Positions 16,737-25,561 of a stretch of 64,000 nt of DNA are shown here, piece after piece. Position 1 is the first letter of the stretch, and every line of letters starts with the position of its first letter. The stretch lies in NCBI RefSeq assembly GCF_014652395.1, contig NZ_BMYS01000005.1, positions 95,656 to 159,655 on the forward strand. Reading direction: 5' to 3'. The notes beneath the pieces are model-generated. The model had not been told where the DNA came from. It did not search any database and worked only from the letters and a program-made list of their open reading frames with translations. The DNA comes from Advenella faeciporci. GTDB lineage: Bacteria; Pseudomonadota; Gammaproteobacteria; Burkholderiales; Burkholderiaceae_B. The position numbers and the translations under genes are program-made.

Positions 16737-17792
16737 ATGAATATTGAAAAAACCCGTATTGACATTATTGACTGCGCCAAAACCTACCCTGACGGCACAC
16801 GGGGCCTAAAACCGGTCAACCTGACTATCAACCCGGGCGAAGTCATCGCCTTGCTGGGGCCATCAGGTTGTGGCAAGACAACATTACTGCGCCTGCTGGC
16901 CGGACTGGAAACCGCCAATAGTGGCAGTAAAATCCTGTTTGCCAACCGTGACGTTACCCAATTGCCGGTTGAAAAACGTGACATTGGCATGGTATTCCAA
17001 AGCTATGCCCTATTTCCCCAAATGTCAGTGGAAACCAATATCGCCTATGGCCTAAGAGTTCGGGGTGTGCCAGCAGATGTGCAGCGCCAGACTGTAGGGG
17101 AACTGATTGATCTGGTTCACCTGAATGGTCTGGAAAAAAAACGTCCCAGTGAATTGTCAGGTGGCCAGCGCCAGCGGGTGGCCCTGGCACGAGCTGTCGC
17201 AGTCAAGCCGCAAGTCCTGTTGCTGGACGAACCCCTGGCAGCCCTGGACGCCAAGCTAAAGGAATCGCTGCGTGATGAGCTGGCCGATTTGCTGCGCAGA
17301 CTGGGCATTACCGCCGTACATGTTACCCACGACCAGCAGGAAGCCTTGGCTATTGCCGATCGCCTGGCCATTATGTGTGCCGGTGAAATCATCCAGGTTG
17401 GTGATGGGGAATCATTGTATCGCAAACAGGCACATCCTTTTGTGGCGCAATTCCTGGGCCGGGTCAACCGGATTGAACGTGATGAAAACGCCATCATTCA
17501 CGGACTGATTTCATTTGGTGATGTGGCGCTTTCCTGCCCCGATCATTTAAAATCACAAACTGCCGTGTTGCTGCGCCCTGAAGATGTCAAACTTGTCCCT
17601 GCCATTGAAGGCCTGCCACAGGTCACCATAGAGCGACGGGCATTCCTGGGCGATCGGATACAGTTGCAATTGAAAACCCATAATCAACAGGTTTTAATGG
17701 CAGAACAGCCTGGCGATACCGTTTTCAGGGTTGGTGAAACCCTCAGTCTTCATATCGATACCATCCGTCTCATGCCTGCCAATAACCATTAA
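16737..17792 (+). CDS. ABC transporter ATP-binding protein (351 aa)
   Basis: Cytoplasmic ATPase of the importer. Walker A GPSGCGKTT (near residues 41-49), Q-loop FQSYALFP, signature LSGGQRQRVALARA, Walker B VLLLDEPLAALD and the switch His in VTHDQQEA are all intact, followed by a TOBE-like C-terminal domain (AVLLRPEDVKLV). This belongs to the spermidine/iron/phosphonate-type group, usually about 350 residues. CGGAG precedes the ATG by 7 bases. It lies 50 bases after the permease remnant. Having an intact ATPase beside broken permeases suggests recent decay or a sequencing/assembly fault. Confidence 0.92.
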   Translation: MNIEKTRIDIIDCAKTYPDGTRGLKPVNLTINPGEVIALLGPSGCGKTTLLRLLAGLETANSGSKILFANRDVTQLPVEKRDIGMVFQSYALFPQMSVETNIAYGLRVRGVPADVQRQTVGELIDLVHLNGLEKKRPSELSGGQRQRVALARAVAVKPQVLLLDEPLAALDAKLKESLRDELADLLRRLGITAVHVTHDQQEALAIADRLAIMCAGEIIQVGDGESLYRKQAHPFVAQFLGRVNRIERDENAIIHGLISFGDVALSCPDHLKSQTAVLLRPEDVKLVPAIEGLPQVTIERRAFLGDRIQLQLKTHNQQVLMAEQPGDTVFRVGETLSLHIDTIRLMPANNH

Positions 17793-17806
17793 ACAAACGT
17801 TAAACC

Positions 17807-18631
17807 ATGACAATCATTGCCCAACTGACCGACCTTCATATTCGCGAACCCCAAAAGCTGGCTTACGGCCGTCTGGACACCGCCCCTTACCTGCGCACCT
17901 GTGTTGAGTCGGTACTGGCATTGCGCCAGCAGCCTGATGCGGTTGTACTGACCGGTGACCTGACCGATTTCGGCCGCCCGGCTGAATACGCCCATTTGCG
18001 TGCCCTGCTTGCGCCCCTGGACATGCCTGTCTATTTTCTGCCCGGCAACCACGACGACAGGCAGAACCTGCGTGCCGCTTTTCCCGAACATGACTACATG
18101 CAAAACGGCGAATTTATCCAGTACGCAGTGGATATTGGTGAACTGCGCCTGGTTGCGCTTGACACCGTTATCCCGCAGCAAAGCGGGGGAGAACTGTGCA
18201 AGGCACGACTGCAATGGTTACAAGAAACTTTGGAAGCCAGTGAAGGCCAACCGGTTGTCATTGCCATGCATCACCCGCCCTTCCGGACACTGATCGGACA
18301 TATGGATAAAATTGGATTACAAACCGGGTCAAACGAGCTGGCAGCGATAGTATCGCAATACAACAACATCGAACGCATCATTTGCGGCCACCTGCATCGC
18401 GTTATTGATGTACGCTTTGGTGGAACAATAGCCTCTACGGCCCCTGCGCCCGCTCATCAGGTCACCCTGGATCTGGATGACAATGCCGAATCCACCTGGA
18501 TACTAGAGCCCCCGGGATTCCGTTTACATGCCTGGGATGCACAAAACAGGGTCTTGGTATCACACTTGGCCGCATCCGGAAAGTTTGAAGGGCCCTATCT
18601 GTTTCATGAAGACGGAGTATTAATCGATTGA
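17807..18631 (+). CDS. Calcineurin-like phosphodiesterase, CpdA type (274 aa)
   Basis: A metallophosphoesterase with all blocks of the class III cAMP phosphodiesterase-like family: LTDLHI (D-x-H), VLTGDLTDFG (GDxx), PGNHDDR (GNHD), AMHHPPF (GHxx-like His pair) and CGHLHR (GHxH). These coordinate a di-metal centre. Length is normal. It starts 14 bases after the ATPase stop, so it is probably in the same operon, where hydrolysis of an imported phosphodiester is more likely than cyclic-AMP control. The true substrate is not shown by the sequence. Confidence 0.88.
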   Translation: MTIIAQLTDLHIREPQKLAYGRLDTAPYLRTCVESVLALRQQPDAVVLTGDLTDFGRPAEYAHLRALLAPLDMPVYFLPGNHDDRQNLRAAFPEHDYMQNGEFIQYAVDIGELRLVALDTVIPQQSGGELCKARLQWLQETLEASEGQPVVIAMHHPPFRTLIGHMDKIGLQTGSNELAAIVSQYNNIERIICGHLHRVIDVRFGGTIASTAPAPAHQVTLDLDDNAESTWILEPPGFRLHAWDAQNRVLVSHLAASGKFEGPYLFHEDGVLID

Positions 18632-18741
18632 TAACCTTTCATGCCATTTTTGTCAGGCCTGCCAATGAAGCTCAGGCTGTCATGCTATCGTAACCGACCA
18701 AGGCTAGGCTTCATCCTTTTAACCATAAACAGCTACCTGAC

Positions 18742-19311
18742 ATGAACCTTTCTCTTGATGATATTCAATCCCTGTTTGAAAAACACGGTGCCTCGCTTTA
18801 CGGTGGCGAAGCCGTTACCCAACTGGAACATGCCTTGCAAACAGCGGCATTGGCTGAATCGGAAGGGGCACCCCATTCCCTGATTGCCGCTGCCCTTTTA
18901 CATGACCTGGGCCATATCATTCAGGCACAGCAGGAAAGCACCGGGCCTGACCAGGAAACAGACCACCGTCACCAGGTGTTTGTCCTTCCATTTCTGCAGG
19001 AAAGCCTGCCTGCGGCCGTACTTGAACCCATCCGCATGCATGTCGATGCAAAACGCTGTCTGTGCGCTATTGATGAGACCTATTTTTCCACTCTGTCACC
19101 AGCATCAGTGCACAGTCTTGAATTGCAGGGCGGGATATTCAGTGAAGACCAGGTTGAAACATTCATGCAACAACCCTATGCCGTTGATGCCATACGGTTG
19201 CGCCGCTGGGATGATTTGGCCAAAGTGCCTGGACAACCCACGCCTGACCTTGCTCATTTTCTGACCATTGTAGCCAACATTCAGGAAATACACACCCTGG
19301 AAAAACAGTGA
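18742..19311 (+). CDS. phnZ: PhnZ-like HD-domain mixed-valent diiron oxygenase (189 aa)
   Basis: This matches the phosphonate-degradation HD family. LYGGEAVTQLEHALQTA supplies Tyr20, Glu23 and His30, and LLHDLGH supplies His54 and Asp55. The spacing is the same as the Tyr24/Glu27/His34/His58/Asp59 set described for PhnZ, which cleaves 2-amino-1-hydroxyethylphosphonate to glycine and phosphate. A DHRHQVF segment and RMHVDAKRCLC supply further His ligands. It lies 110 bases after the phosphodiesterase on the same strand. PhnY, the alpha-ketoglutarate dioxygenase that makes its substrate from 2-aminoethylphosphonate, is not in the window. Confidence 0.85.
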   Translation: MNLSLDDIQSLFEKHGASLYGGEAVTQLEHALQTAALAESEGAPHSLIAAALLHDLGHIIQAQQESTGPDQETDHRHQVFVLPFLQESLPAAVLEPIRMHVDAKRCLCAIDETYFSTLSPASVHSLELQGGIFSEDQVETFMQQPYAVDAIRLRRWDDLAKVPGQPTPDLAHFLTIVANIQEIHTLEKQ

Positions 19312-19479
19312 TATTGCCCGCCCAGGCAGTCATTGTTCCCTTGGTGAAACAATGTGACCCATTTTGCCGGTTTTTCAGTACCGGTGTCTTGTGTATAGTG
19401 GAATAATACGATTAATCCCCCCATTTCCGGTATTGCAAGCAGCATGCTGCAGATGAAGCATACCGGCAAGGAGCAAAAC

Positions 19480-20355
19480 ATGAACACCAGCCACAGCACC
19501 GTTACCCACCCTCGTGGGGTAGAGCATATTATTGCCGGCCAGCCCACCTCTGATGGTGCGGGCGTTAAACTGACCCGGGTTCTAACCCAAAACCTGCAAC
19601 GCCGCCTTGACCCATTCCTGATGCTGGACAACTTTGGCAGCGATAAGGCCGATGACTACATTGCCGGTTTCCCAGACCATCCTCACCGTGGTTTTGAAAC
19701 CATTACCTATATGATTGCCGGGCGCATGAAACACCGTGACAGCGCCGGAAACGAAGGCTTGCTGGAGAATGGCGGCGTTCAATGGATGGTAGCGGGCAAA
19801 GGCGTCATCCACTCTGAAATCCCTCAACAGGAAGAAGGTCTCATGGAAGGCTTTCAACTTTGGCTAAACCTGCCTGCCCGGGACAAGATGATCCAACCCT
19901 GGTACAAAGATATTAAAGCCGGAGAACTGCCCAAATTCAGGTCGCCGGAAGGTGTTGACGTAACCGTGATTTCCGGCAGCAGCCATGGTGTCGCCGGTGC
20001 GGTCACCCGTGAAGTAACCGAGCCGCTTTATCTTGACCTGAATATGCCGGCCGGCAGCCGTTTCGTGCAACCCCTGCCCGCCACTCACAATGCCTTTGTC
20101 TATGTTTACCGTGGTGAAGTGTCGATTGAAGGAAAAGCTGTGCCGGTACAGCGCATGGCAATCCTTGAAAATCAGGCTCAGGCCGATGGGGTAGTGATTC
20201 AAGCCAGTGCCGATGCCCGGGTACTGCTAATTTCAGGCCAGCCACTGAATGAACCCATTGCCCAGTATGGGCCTTTTGTCATGAATACCCAGGAAGAGCT
20301 TTATCAGGCCCTGCAGGATTTTCGTGACGGCAATTTTGGCGAAACGGTACCCTAA
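19480..20355 (+). CDS. Pirin family protein (291 aa)
   Basis: A bicupin of the pirin family. The N-terminal cupin has the metal-site motif DHPHRGFETITYMIAG (near residues 65-80) and VIHSEIP later. The C-terminal cupin has FVYVYRGEVSIEG and VLLISGQPLNEPIAQYGPFVMNT. Bacterial pirins include quercetinases and redox or stress regulators, and the role here is unknown. The frame is open to 19444, but the ATG at 19480 is preceded by AAGGAG at good spacing. It is monocistronic; the convergent or divergent status of its neighbours gives no functional hint. Confidence 0.92.
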   Translation: MNTSHSTVTHPRGVEHIIAGQPTSDGAGVKLTRVLTQNLQRRLDPFLMLDNFGSDKADDYIAGFPDHPHRGFETITYMIAGRMKHRDSAGNEGLLENGGVQWMVAGKGVIHSEIPQQEEGLMEGFQLWLNLPARDKMIQPWYKDIKAGELPKFRSPEGVDVTVISGSSHGVAGAVTREVTEPLYLDLNMPAGSRFVQPLPATHNAFVYVYRGEVSIEGKAVPVQRMAILENQAQADGVVIQASADARVLLISGQPLNEPIAQYGPFVMNTQEELYQALQDFRDGNFGETVP

Positions 20356-20358
20356 GAC

Positions 20359-20476
20359 ATAGGGCGAACCAGCGACTTTGCCATAACCGGATGGCAGACA
20401 ACACATCGGCCTGACCATGGAAAGAAGTTACATTTTCAATGCTATGATAGGCAAAGTCGCAAATCCTTCGCCCTAT
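20359..20476. repeat. Large inverted repeat flanking the ftsH upstream region
   Basis: Left arm 20359-20382 (ATAGGGCGAA, three bases, GCGACTTTGCC) and right arm 20450-20476 (GGCAAAGTCGC, six bases, TTCGCCCTAT) are complementary over 10 and 11 base pairs, with a 67-base interval. It ends 27 bases before the ftsH start codon. It could form a cruciform, a long RNA hairpin in the ftsH leader, or a terminator-like structure after pirin. Confidence 0.6.
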
Positions 20477-20502
20477 AACAATTCCAGAGCAATCAAAGCA
20501 CG

Positions 20503-22482
20503 ATGAAAAACGGCAACAATTCTTCTTCAGGCAATTCATTTAACAATACGCCGGGCCGCCCCGGCACGCCCAGGCTGCCACAGCGTAAGTTCTGGCTCAT
20601 CATCCTGCTGGTCCTGGCCGTCAATTATCTGGCAACGCAATGGTTTTTACCTGGTGCCGATCAGGCGGTTCCTGTCCCCTACACCACGTTCAAAGAACAG
20701 GTTACCAAGGGCAATGTCCAGTCCATTCACAGCCAGGGCCAACTCATACAGGGGCAATTCAACAGTCCGGTCAGTCTGCCTTCTGACGAAAGCACTACCC
20801 GGCAAACCACGGCAGAGCCGCCACGTAATGTCACTGCATTTTCCACCGTAGTGCCAGACTTCGCCGATCCGGGGCTTGAGTCCTTTCTGGCCAACCATAA
20901 TGTCACCATCAGCGCGTCGCCAATCCAGACCGGCAGCTCCCTGACAAACCTGCTGTTTGGCTTTGGCCCGGTACTGCTTATTATCTTCTTTTACGTATGG
21001 CTTTACCGGCGTGCCTCAAAACAGGCCGGCGGCGCACTGGGCGGTGGCATGTTTGGCCTGGGTAAAAGCAAGGCCCGCCGCTATGACCACGAGCAAGATA
21101 AAAAAATCACGTTTGAGGATGTGGCCGGTATTGATGAGGCCGAAAACGAACTGGTTGAAATTGTTGATTTCCTGAAAAACCCCAAGAAATACACGGCGTT
21201 GGGTGCCACTGCCCCAAGGGGTATATTACTGGTGGGCGCACCGGGTACCGGTAAAACACTGCTGGCCAAAGCCGTTGCCGGCGAGGCCCAGGTTCCCTTT
21301 TTCTCCATGAGCGGTTCTGAATTTGTTGAAATGATTGTCGGTGTGGGCGCGGCCCGTGTACGGGATTTATTCAAACAGGCCCGCGAACATGCGCCCTCCA
21401 TCATTTTCATTGACGAAATCGACTCTATCGGCCGTGCCCGGGGCCAGGCCGTGCTGGGTGGCGCCAGCGAACAGGAACAAACGCTTAACCAGATCCTGAC
21501 AGAAATGGACGGGTTTTCCGGCAAGGAAGAAGTCATTGTACTTGCCGCCACCAACCAGCCGGAAATTCTGGACAAGGCCCTGTTAAGAGCCGGCCGCTTT
21601 GATCGCCGGGTGGTGGTGAACCTGCCCGATAAAATCGGCCGGGAAGCCATTTTGCAAGTGCATACCCGTAACAAACCCCTGGCGCAAGATGCAGATTTAA
21701 TGGAAGTGGCCGCCACCACGCCAGGACTGTCAGGCGCCGATATTAAAAACCTGTGCAATGAAGCCGCCCTGCTGGCGGCCAAACGCGGGCAACAAGAAGT
21801 CCATCTGAAAGACTTTATTGACTCTCTTGAAAAAATCATTCTGGGCCCCGAGCGACCCATTGTCCTGAGCCCGGCCGACCGTGAACGGATTGCCTATCAT
21901 GAAAGCGGACACGCCATTCTTGGCCTGGTCGTGCCCGGTGCCGATCCTGTCAACCGCGTAAGTATCGTGCCACGTGGCCAGGCCCTGGGCGTTACCTACC
22001 AGCGACCACCGGCAGACCGCTATAACTACCCCGAAGCCTACCTGCGGGCACGTATTATTGGCATGCTGGGCGGACGGGCTGCCGAAGAAATTGTTTACGG
22101 CACTAAAACCACCGGTGCTGAAAATGACATTGAACAGGCGACCGACCTGGCTCACAACATGGTGACCCGCTGGGGCATGAGCGAAAAACTGGGCATGGTA
22201 AAACTGGCTGCCCGCCAGAACCAATACCTGGGAATGGGCCAGCGACAGCTTGATGCCGTCAGCGAACAAACCGCCGCTTTGGTAGATGAAGAAGTCCATA
22301 AAATCATCAATGACAGCCACGAGCAGGCCAAACAATTGCTACGCGATCATCGCCAACAACTGGATGCCCTGGTCACTGCACTATTAGAGCGCGAAACCCT
22401 GGATGAGCATGAAATCCTGGATGTGACCGGCCTGCCCCCTGCACCTGCCCTGAAAGACCTGCCTAACCAGGCCAAGCTGTAG
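20503..22482 (+). CDS. ftsH: ATP-dependent zinc metalloprotease FtsH (659 aa)
   Basis: A membrane-anchored AAA+ protease that degrades misfolded membrane and regulatory proteins. There is a TM helix near residues 31-48, a periplasmic domain (about 50-145), and a second TM near 148-168. The AAA module has Walker A GAPGTGKT (residues 245-252), Walker B IIFIDEID and an SRH segment (DKALLRAGRFDRR). The zinc site HESGH is at residues 466-470, and a peptidase helix domain follows. The N-terminus is longer than E. coli FtsH and Asn/Gly/Pro-rich (residues 1-25), as in the second FtsH copy of many betaproteobacteria. No rrmJ or folP is adjacent, so this is probably an accessory ftsH. Confidence 0.95.
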   Translation: MKNGNNSSSGNSFNNTPGRPGTPRLPQRKFWLIILLVLAVNYLATQWFLPGADQAVPVPYTTFKEQVTKGNVQSIHSQGQLIQGQFNSPVSLPSDESTTRQTTAEPPRNVTAFSTVVPDFADPGLESFLANHNVTISASPIQTGSSLTNLLFGFGPVLLIIFFYVWLYRRASKQAGGALGGGMFGLGKSKARRYDHEQDKKITFEDVAGIDEAENELVEIVDFLKNPKKYTALGATAPRGILLVGAPGTGKTLLAKAVAGEAQVPFFSMSGSEFVEMIVGVGAARVRDLFKQAREHAPSIIFIDEIDSIGRARGQAVLGGASEQEQTLNQILTEMDGFSGKEEVIVLAATNQPEILDKALLRAGRFDRRVVVNLPDKIGREAILQVHTRNKPLAQDADLMEVAATTPGLSGADIKNLCNEAALLAAKRGQQEVHLKDFIDSLEKIILGPERPIVLSPADRERIAYHESGHAILGLVVPGADPVNRVSIVPRGQALGVTYQRPPADRYNYPEAYLRARIIGMLGGRAAEEIVYGTKTTGAENDIEQATDLAHNMVTRWGMSEKLGMVKLAARQNQYLGMGQRQLDAVSEQTAALVDEEVHKIINDSHEQAKQLLRDHRQQLDALVTALLERETLDEHEILDVTGLPPAPALKDLPNQAKL

Positions 22483-22511
22483 TTAACAAACAACGTCAAG
22501 TATGATATAAT
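22483..22511 (+). promoter_or_regulatory. Strong sigma-70 promoter for infA
   Basis: TTAACA (22483-22488), a 17-base spacer and a perfect TATAAT (22506-22511) lie immediately after the ftsH stop codon. Transcription would start near 22518, giving a leader of about 270 nt before infA. Confidence 0.75.
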
Positions 22512-22788
22512 AGTGCACTGTCGTCGTTATGATGGCGTAATATTCAACGGGTATCATTAACCTAACCGTTTATTCAAAAATATTAATTGTTTAATATTTA
22601 AAGAATTCACCCCTGAACCTGGTTAACGCCAGGCAGCTATACGCTATACCTCTTTTCCCATTGCGGAAAAACGCTACATCCCGATATCCGCCAGCGCCAC
22701 AGCGCCTATCTACGCATACCGCTTTTTTTTAAGCTTACGGCCAAGGCCGCATATGCATGTTATTTTCAATCACACAGGAGATTAATCT
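22512..22788 (+). other. Long 5' leader of infA
   Basis: About 270 bases with no coding frame between the promoter and infA. A nine-pair AT hairpin AAATATTAA-TTGT-TTAATATTT (22578-22599) is perfect. The rest contains short GC-rich segments and a T8 run near 22725. The leader ends with CAGGAG before the ATG. Such a length is unusual for a 93-codon housekeeping gene and suggests post-transcriptional control, for example cold-shock folding. Confidence 0.5.
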
Positions 22789-23070
22789 ATGGCCAAAGAA
22801 GCATTAATAGAAATGAATGGCTTGGTAACCGAAGTACTACCTGACTCCCGTTTTCGCGTCACCCTGGAAAACGGCCACCCGCTAATTGCATACACCGGTG
22901 GAAAAATGCGCAAACACCATATCCGCATTCTGGCTGGTGACAAAGTATCCCTTGAAATGTCACCTTACGACATGAATAAAGGCCGTATTACCTTTAGACA
23001 CTTGCCTGGCCGCCCTGCAAACGGTGCCGCTGCAACCCGCAATAACAACAAACCACGCAACCGTCGCTAA
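22789..23070 (+). CDS. infA: Translation initiation factor IF-1 with basic C-terminal tail (93 aa)
   Basis: An S1-like OB-fold protein that binds the 30S A site during initiation. [46 protein letters not shown] and [18 protein letters not shown](T/V) are the IF-1 family core. The body covers residues 1-72, and a 20-residue tail rich in Asn, Arg and Lys ([12 protein letters not shown]) is added, as in the second IF-1 of several Burkholderiales. CAGGAG lies 8 bases before the ATG. It is not in a ribosomal-protein operon, which also suggests a second, condition-specific copy. Confidence 0.95.
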   Translation: MAKEALIEMNGLVTEVLPDSRFRVTLENGHPLIAYTGGKMRKHHIRILAGDKVSLEMSPYDMNKGRITFRHLPGRPANGAAATRNNNKPRNRR

Positions 23071-23123
23071 AACCCGCTCAACATGCCAAACCCACATGTC
23101 TTTAAACCGGTTTTTAAACCAAC

Positions 23124-23157
23124 AACAAACCTCCGTTAAAAAACGGAGTTTGTTTGT
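23124..23157. terminator. Bidirectional terminator between infA and apbE
   Basis: CTCCGTT (23131-23137) and AACGGAG (23142-23148) form the core of a hairpin extended by AACAAA/TTTGTT arms, with T-rich sequence following on the plus strand and T-rich on the minus strand. It serves the convergent infA and nos-cluster transcripts. Confidence 0.8.
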
Positions 23158-23160
23158 TAT

Positions 23161-24174
23161 TCAGGCTGTCTGACCAAATCGGTTTTGCGTACCATCTGGC
23201 ATTAACAACCAAACACCAACACCCGGCAATTGGTTCACGACGGCTTTAATATTATCCAATGACATAACAGAAAATGCGGTTGACAAAGCATCTGCCGTTG
23301 TCGCATTGGGTGCCCGTACTGAAACACTGCGATATGCCGGCTGGCAGGCACCGCTTAGCGGATTGAACAGATGGGTAAATTTACCCGCTTCATCAAGCGT
23401 TGTGCCATAGCCCCCCGAGGTAGAAAGCGCCTCATTTTTCAGGGGGATGGTTGCCAGGATCCGCCCTGCCTGTTCAGGGTCACGAATACCGGCCTTCCAG
23501 TCTGGCCCACTCTCGTTCACATCCAGCCCACGTATTTCCCCCATGTCCACCAGCGCCCGATCCAGTCCGGCCTGGCGCAGCAGCTGCGTGACACGGTCGG
23601 TAATGTAACCCTGTGCAATGCCATTCAGGGTCAAGGCCATTCCCGGCATCAGGAATCCGGCACGCCGGTCTTCAATATAAATCTGGCGATGATTAACCAG
23701 GCCCAGCACACGCCTGATTTCTGCCGCATCGGGTTCATGGGTTGCACCCGGATTCCGGGTAAAATGCTCGGCATACAGCTTCCATAAAGACTGTACGCTA
23801 GGGTCAAACGCACCCGAAGTCAGTGTGCTGAAATATTTGCTGTCACTAAGCAAACGTATAAAATCGGCCGGTGGGTTATCAATAAACCCGTCCCGGTTAA
23901 GCTGGCTTAAAACGCTGTCTTCCTGATATAAACTGAATATATTTTCCAGCCGGCGCACCTCGGCCACCGCCAGCTCTATTAGCTGCCGGGCTTTTTTTGC
24001 ACTGGCATGATAAATATGCAACTCGGCATCCGCACCCAATGCAATTCCACGCCAAACGGCCGGCTCAAGTGTTAGGGCCGATGCCTTGCGCACCATCCAG
24101 GGCATCATGCCCAAACCGGCTGAAGCGGCAAATATGCCAATAAAACGACGACGTGATGGTGTAAATGTTTTCAT
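23161..24174 (-). CDS. apbE: FAD:protein FMN transferase ApbE/NosX (337 aa)
   Basis: An exported flavin transferase that attaches FMN covalently to Thr or Ser of target proteins. A twin-arginine-like signal (SRRRFIG at residues 7-13, followed by a hydrophobic stretch) is present. The ApbE core is shown by LGADAELHIYH, LTLNGIAQGYITDRV (near residues 178-192), DMGEIRGLDV and LSTSGGYGTTLDE with a HLFNPLSG that fits the metal/FAD site. It is the last gene of the nos operon and overlaps nosL by an ATGA. Its likely target is NosR, which carries an SGATVT flavinylation motif; this role is that of NosX. Confidence 0.92.
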   Translation of the reverse strand: MKTFTPSRRRFIGIFAASAGLGMMPWMVRKASALTLEPAVWRGIALGADAELHIYHASAKKARQLIELAVAEVRRLENIFSLYQEDSVLSQLNRDGFIDNPPADFIRLLSDSKYFSTLTSGAFDPSVQSLWKLYAEHFTRNPGATHEPDAAEIRRVLGLVNHRQIYIEDRRAGFLMPGMALTLNGIAQGYITDRVTQLLRQAGLDRALVDMGEIRGLDVNESGPDWKAGIRDPEQAGRILATIPLKNEALSTSGGYGTTLDEAGKFTHLFNPLSGACQPAYRSVSVRAPNATTADALSTAFSVMSLDNIKAVVNQLPGVGVWLLMPDGTQNRFGQTA

Positions 24175-24734
24175 TTGTTTGCTCCATTTGGAAGAGGAGA
24201 ACCGGTAACAGGCGCCCGAATCACTCCGTCGTAATTCAAAATATAATCTTCGGGCATAGTGGAAAATGTCACAATGCGGCCACCATGTTTTTCAACAAAA
24301 TTCCGGGCTTTGGCTTCATCACTGAAAGGCATGGCATCTTCCACACCCATGCCCCCCACAAAGCGGCTTTCTATAACATAAAACGCCTTGCGGGCATCTA
24401 TCCAATGCTCATTGGCTCCCGGCTGGTTCCAGTCGCTAACGGCCCCTGCATCATTCACATAAAGTGCACTCAGGCCTTTGGGCTCTTCTGGCAGCAGGGT
24501 ATAGGCAAACACCTGCTGGATGGTTGAAAACCAAACAGGTTTGTCTGAACCCCTGACAAAAATCTGGCCTTTGGGCCCCGCATGCTCCAGCATGCCCATC
24601 GAACAATAATGCCCAATGGCGTCTGAAGTAACAGCTAACGGTGCAGGGGGATTCTCTGACTGGCCGCTATCGTTGCCACAACCGGCAAGCAAGGCCGAAA
24701 CCAGCAATATTCCGGAAAAAAGCAATCGTTTCAT
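24171..24734 (-). CDS. nosL: Nitrous oxide reductase accessory lipoprotein NosL, copper chaperone (187 aa)
   Basis: An outer- or periplasm-facing lipoprotein: the signal ends in the lipobox LLAGC (Cys19). The Cu(I)-binding C-x-M-x-M motif is seen as CSMGM (residues 44-48). The body contains WFSTIQQVFAY and IDARKAFYVIESRFVGGMG, typical of NosL. The open frame extends to 24788 but the ATG at 24734 gives the lipoprotein signal and overlaps the end of nosY. It delivers Cu(I) for the CuZ centre of NosZ together with NosDFY. Confidence 0.93.
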   Translation of the reverse strand: MKRLLFSGILLVSALLAGCGNDSGQSENPPAPLAVTSDAIGHYCSMGMLEHAGPKGQIFVRGSDKPVWFSTIQQVFAYTLLPEEPKGLSALYVNDAGAVSDWNQPGANEHWIDARKAFYVIESRFVGGMGVEDAMPFSDEAKARNFVEKHGGRIVTFSTMPEDYILNYDGVIRAPVTGSPLPNGANK

Positions 24735-25561
24735 ATCTGTTTCTTCTTGAAAAAGAAAATGGCAAAACAAAATGGCACCACAATCCACAACAGCTGGGCC
24801 AGTATCAGAACCGGACGTCCCAAACTAACCTGGTCACTTAACCCGGCCATACCAGCATACATGGCAATATTTTCATACCCTGTCAAATTCAGCAAACGAT
24901 AAACATCGGATGGGTTGAACAATAAAATGGTATTAACCATTGAAGCCGTAATATTCTGTTGAGTATCGGCCACCAGGGCCCCCAGCAGCGCCATATCAAA
25001 AATAACAACAAAAAACAGCCACACGCCAATCGCAATACCGGCTGCCGTGGCCCGCTCACGAACCAGGGTGCTAATCAAGTAACCCATTGACAAAAACGCG
25101 GCACCCAATAACACACTGGCAATAATCAAAAATAAAAACGGTTCCCATGCGCTGATATCTACCGTACCATGCGCCAATTGCAATGCAATGCCAGCCATGC
25201 CATAACCAACTGAAGTGGCCAGGGTCAAGATAAGCAGATGTCCGATAAACTTGCCGATTACAATCTGCCAGCGGCTTACCGGGTAACTCAGCAGCAAAGC
25301 CATAGTGCCACGGTCAACCTCTCCAACAATGGCATCATACGAAAGCAACATGGCAATAAGGGGGATCAGGAAAATAGACAGGCTTGATAAACTGACCACG
25401 GTAACCGTAAGCGGATCAACCTTAACGGCACCCGTGGGCGAGCTGCCCAGAAAACCCAGCGACAGGGCCAGCATGGCAAGCAACACCGTTGTAGCAAGCA
25501 CCCAACGGTTGCGCATGCCATCACGGATTTCCTTACCGGTAATAATAAACACTGCATTCAT
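24731..25561 (-). CDS. nosY: NosY, ABC permease of the nitrous oxide reductase maturation complex (276 aa)
   Basis: A polytopic inner-membrane protein with about six helices (VLATTVLLAMLALSLGFLGS; SLSIFLIPLIAMLLSYDAI; the last helix LAQLLWIVVPFCFAIFFF) and the ABC-2 permease pattern GEVDRGTMALLLSYPVSRW. It ends in a Lys-rich tail. It follows nosF with a 4-base ATGA overlap and overlaps nosL. It works with NosF and periplasmic NosD in CuZ assembly. Confidence 0.95.
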   Translation of the reverse strand: MNAVFIITGKEIRDGMRNRWVLATTVLLAMLALSLGFLGSSPTGAVKVDPLTVTVVSLSSLSIFLIPLIAMLLSYDAIVGEVDRGTMALLLSYPVSRWQIVIGKFIGHLLILTLATSVGYGMAGIALQLAHGTVDISAWEPFLFLIIASVLLGAAFLSMGYLISTLVRERATAAGIAIGVWLFFVVIFDMALLGALVADTQQNITASMVNTILLFNPSDVYRLLNLTGYENIAMYAGMAGLSDQVSLGRPVLILAQLLWIVVPFCFAIFFFKKKQI

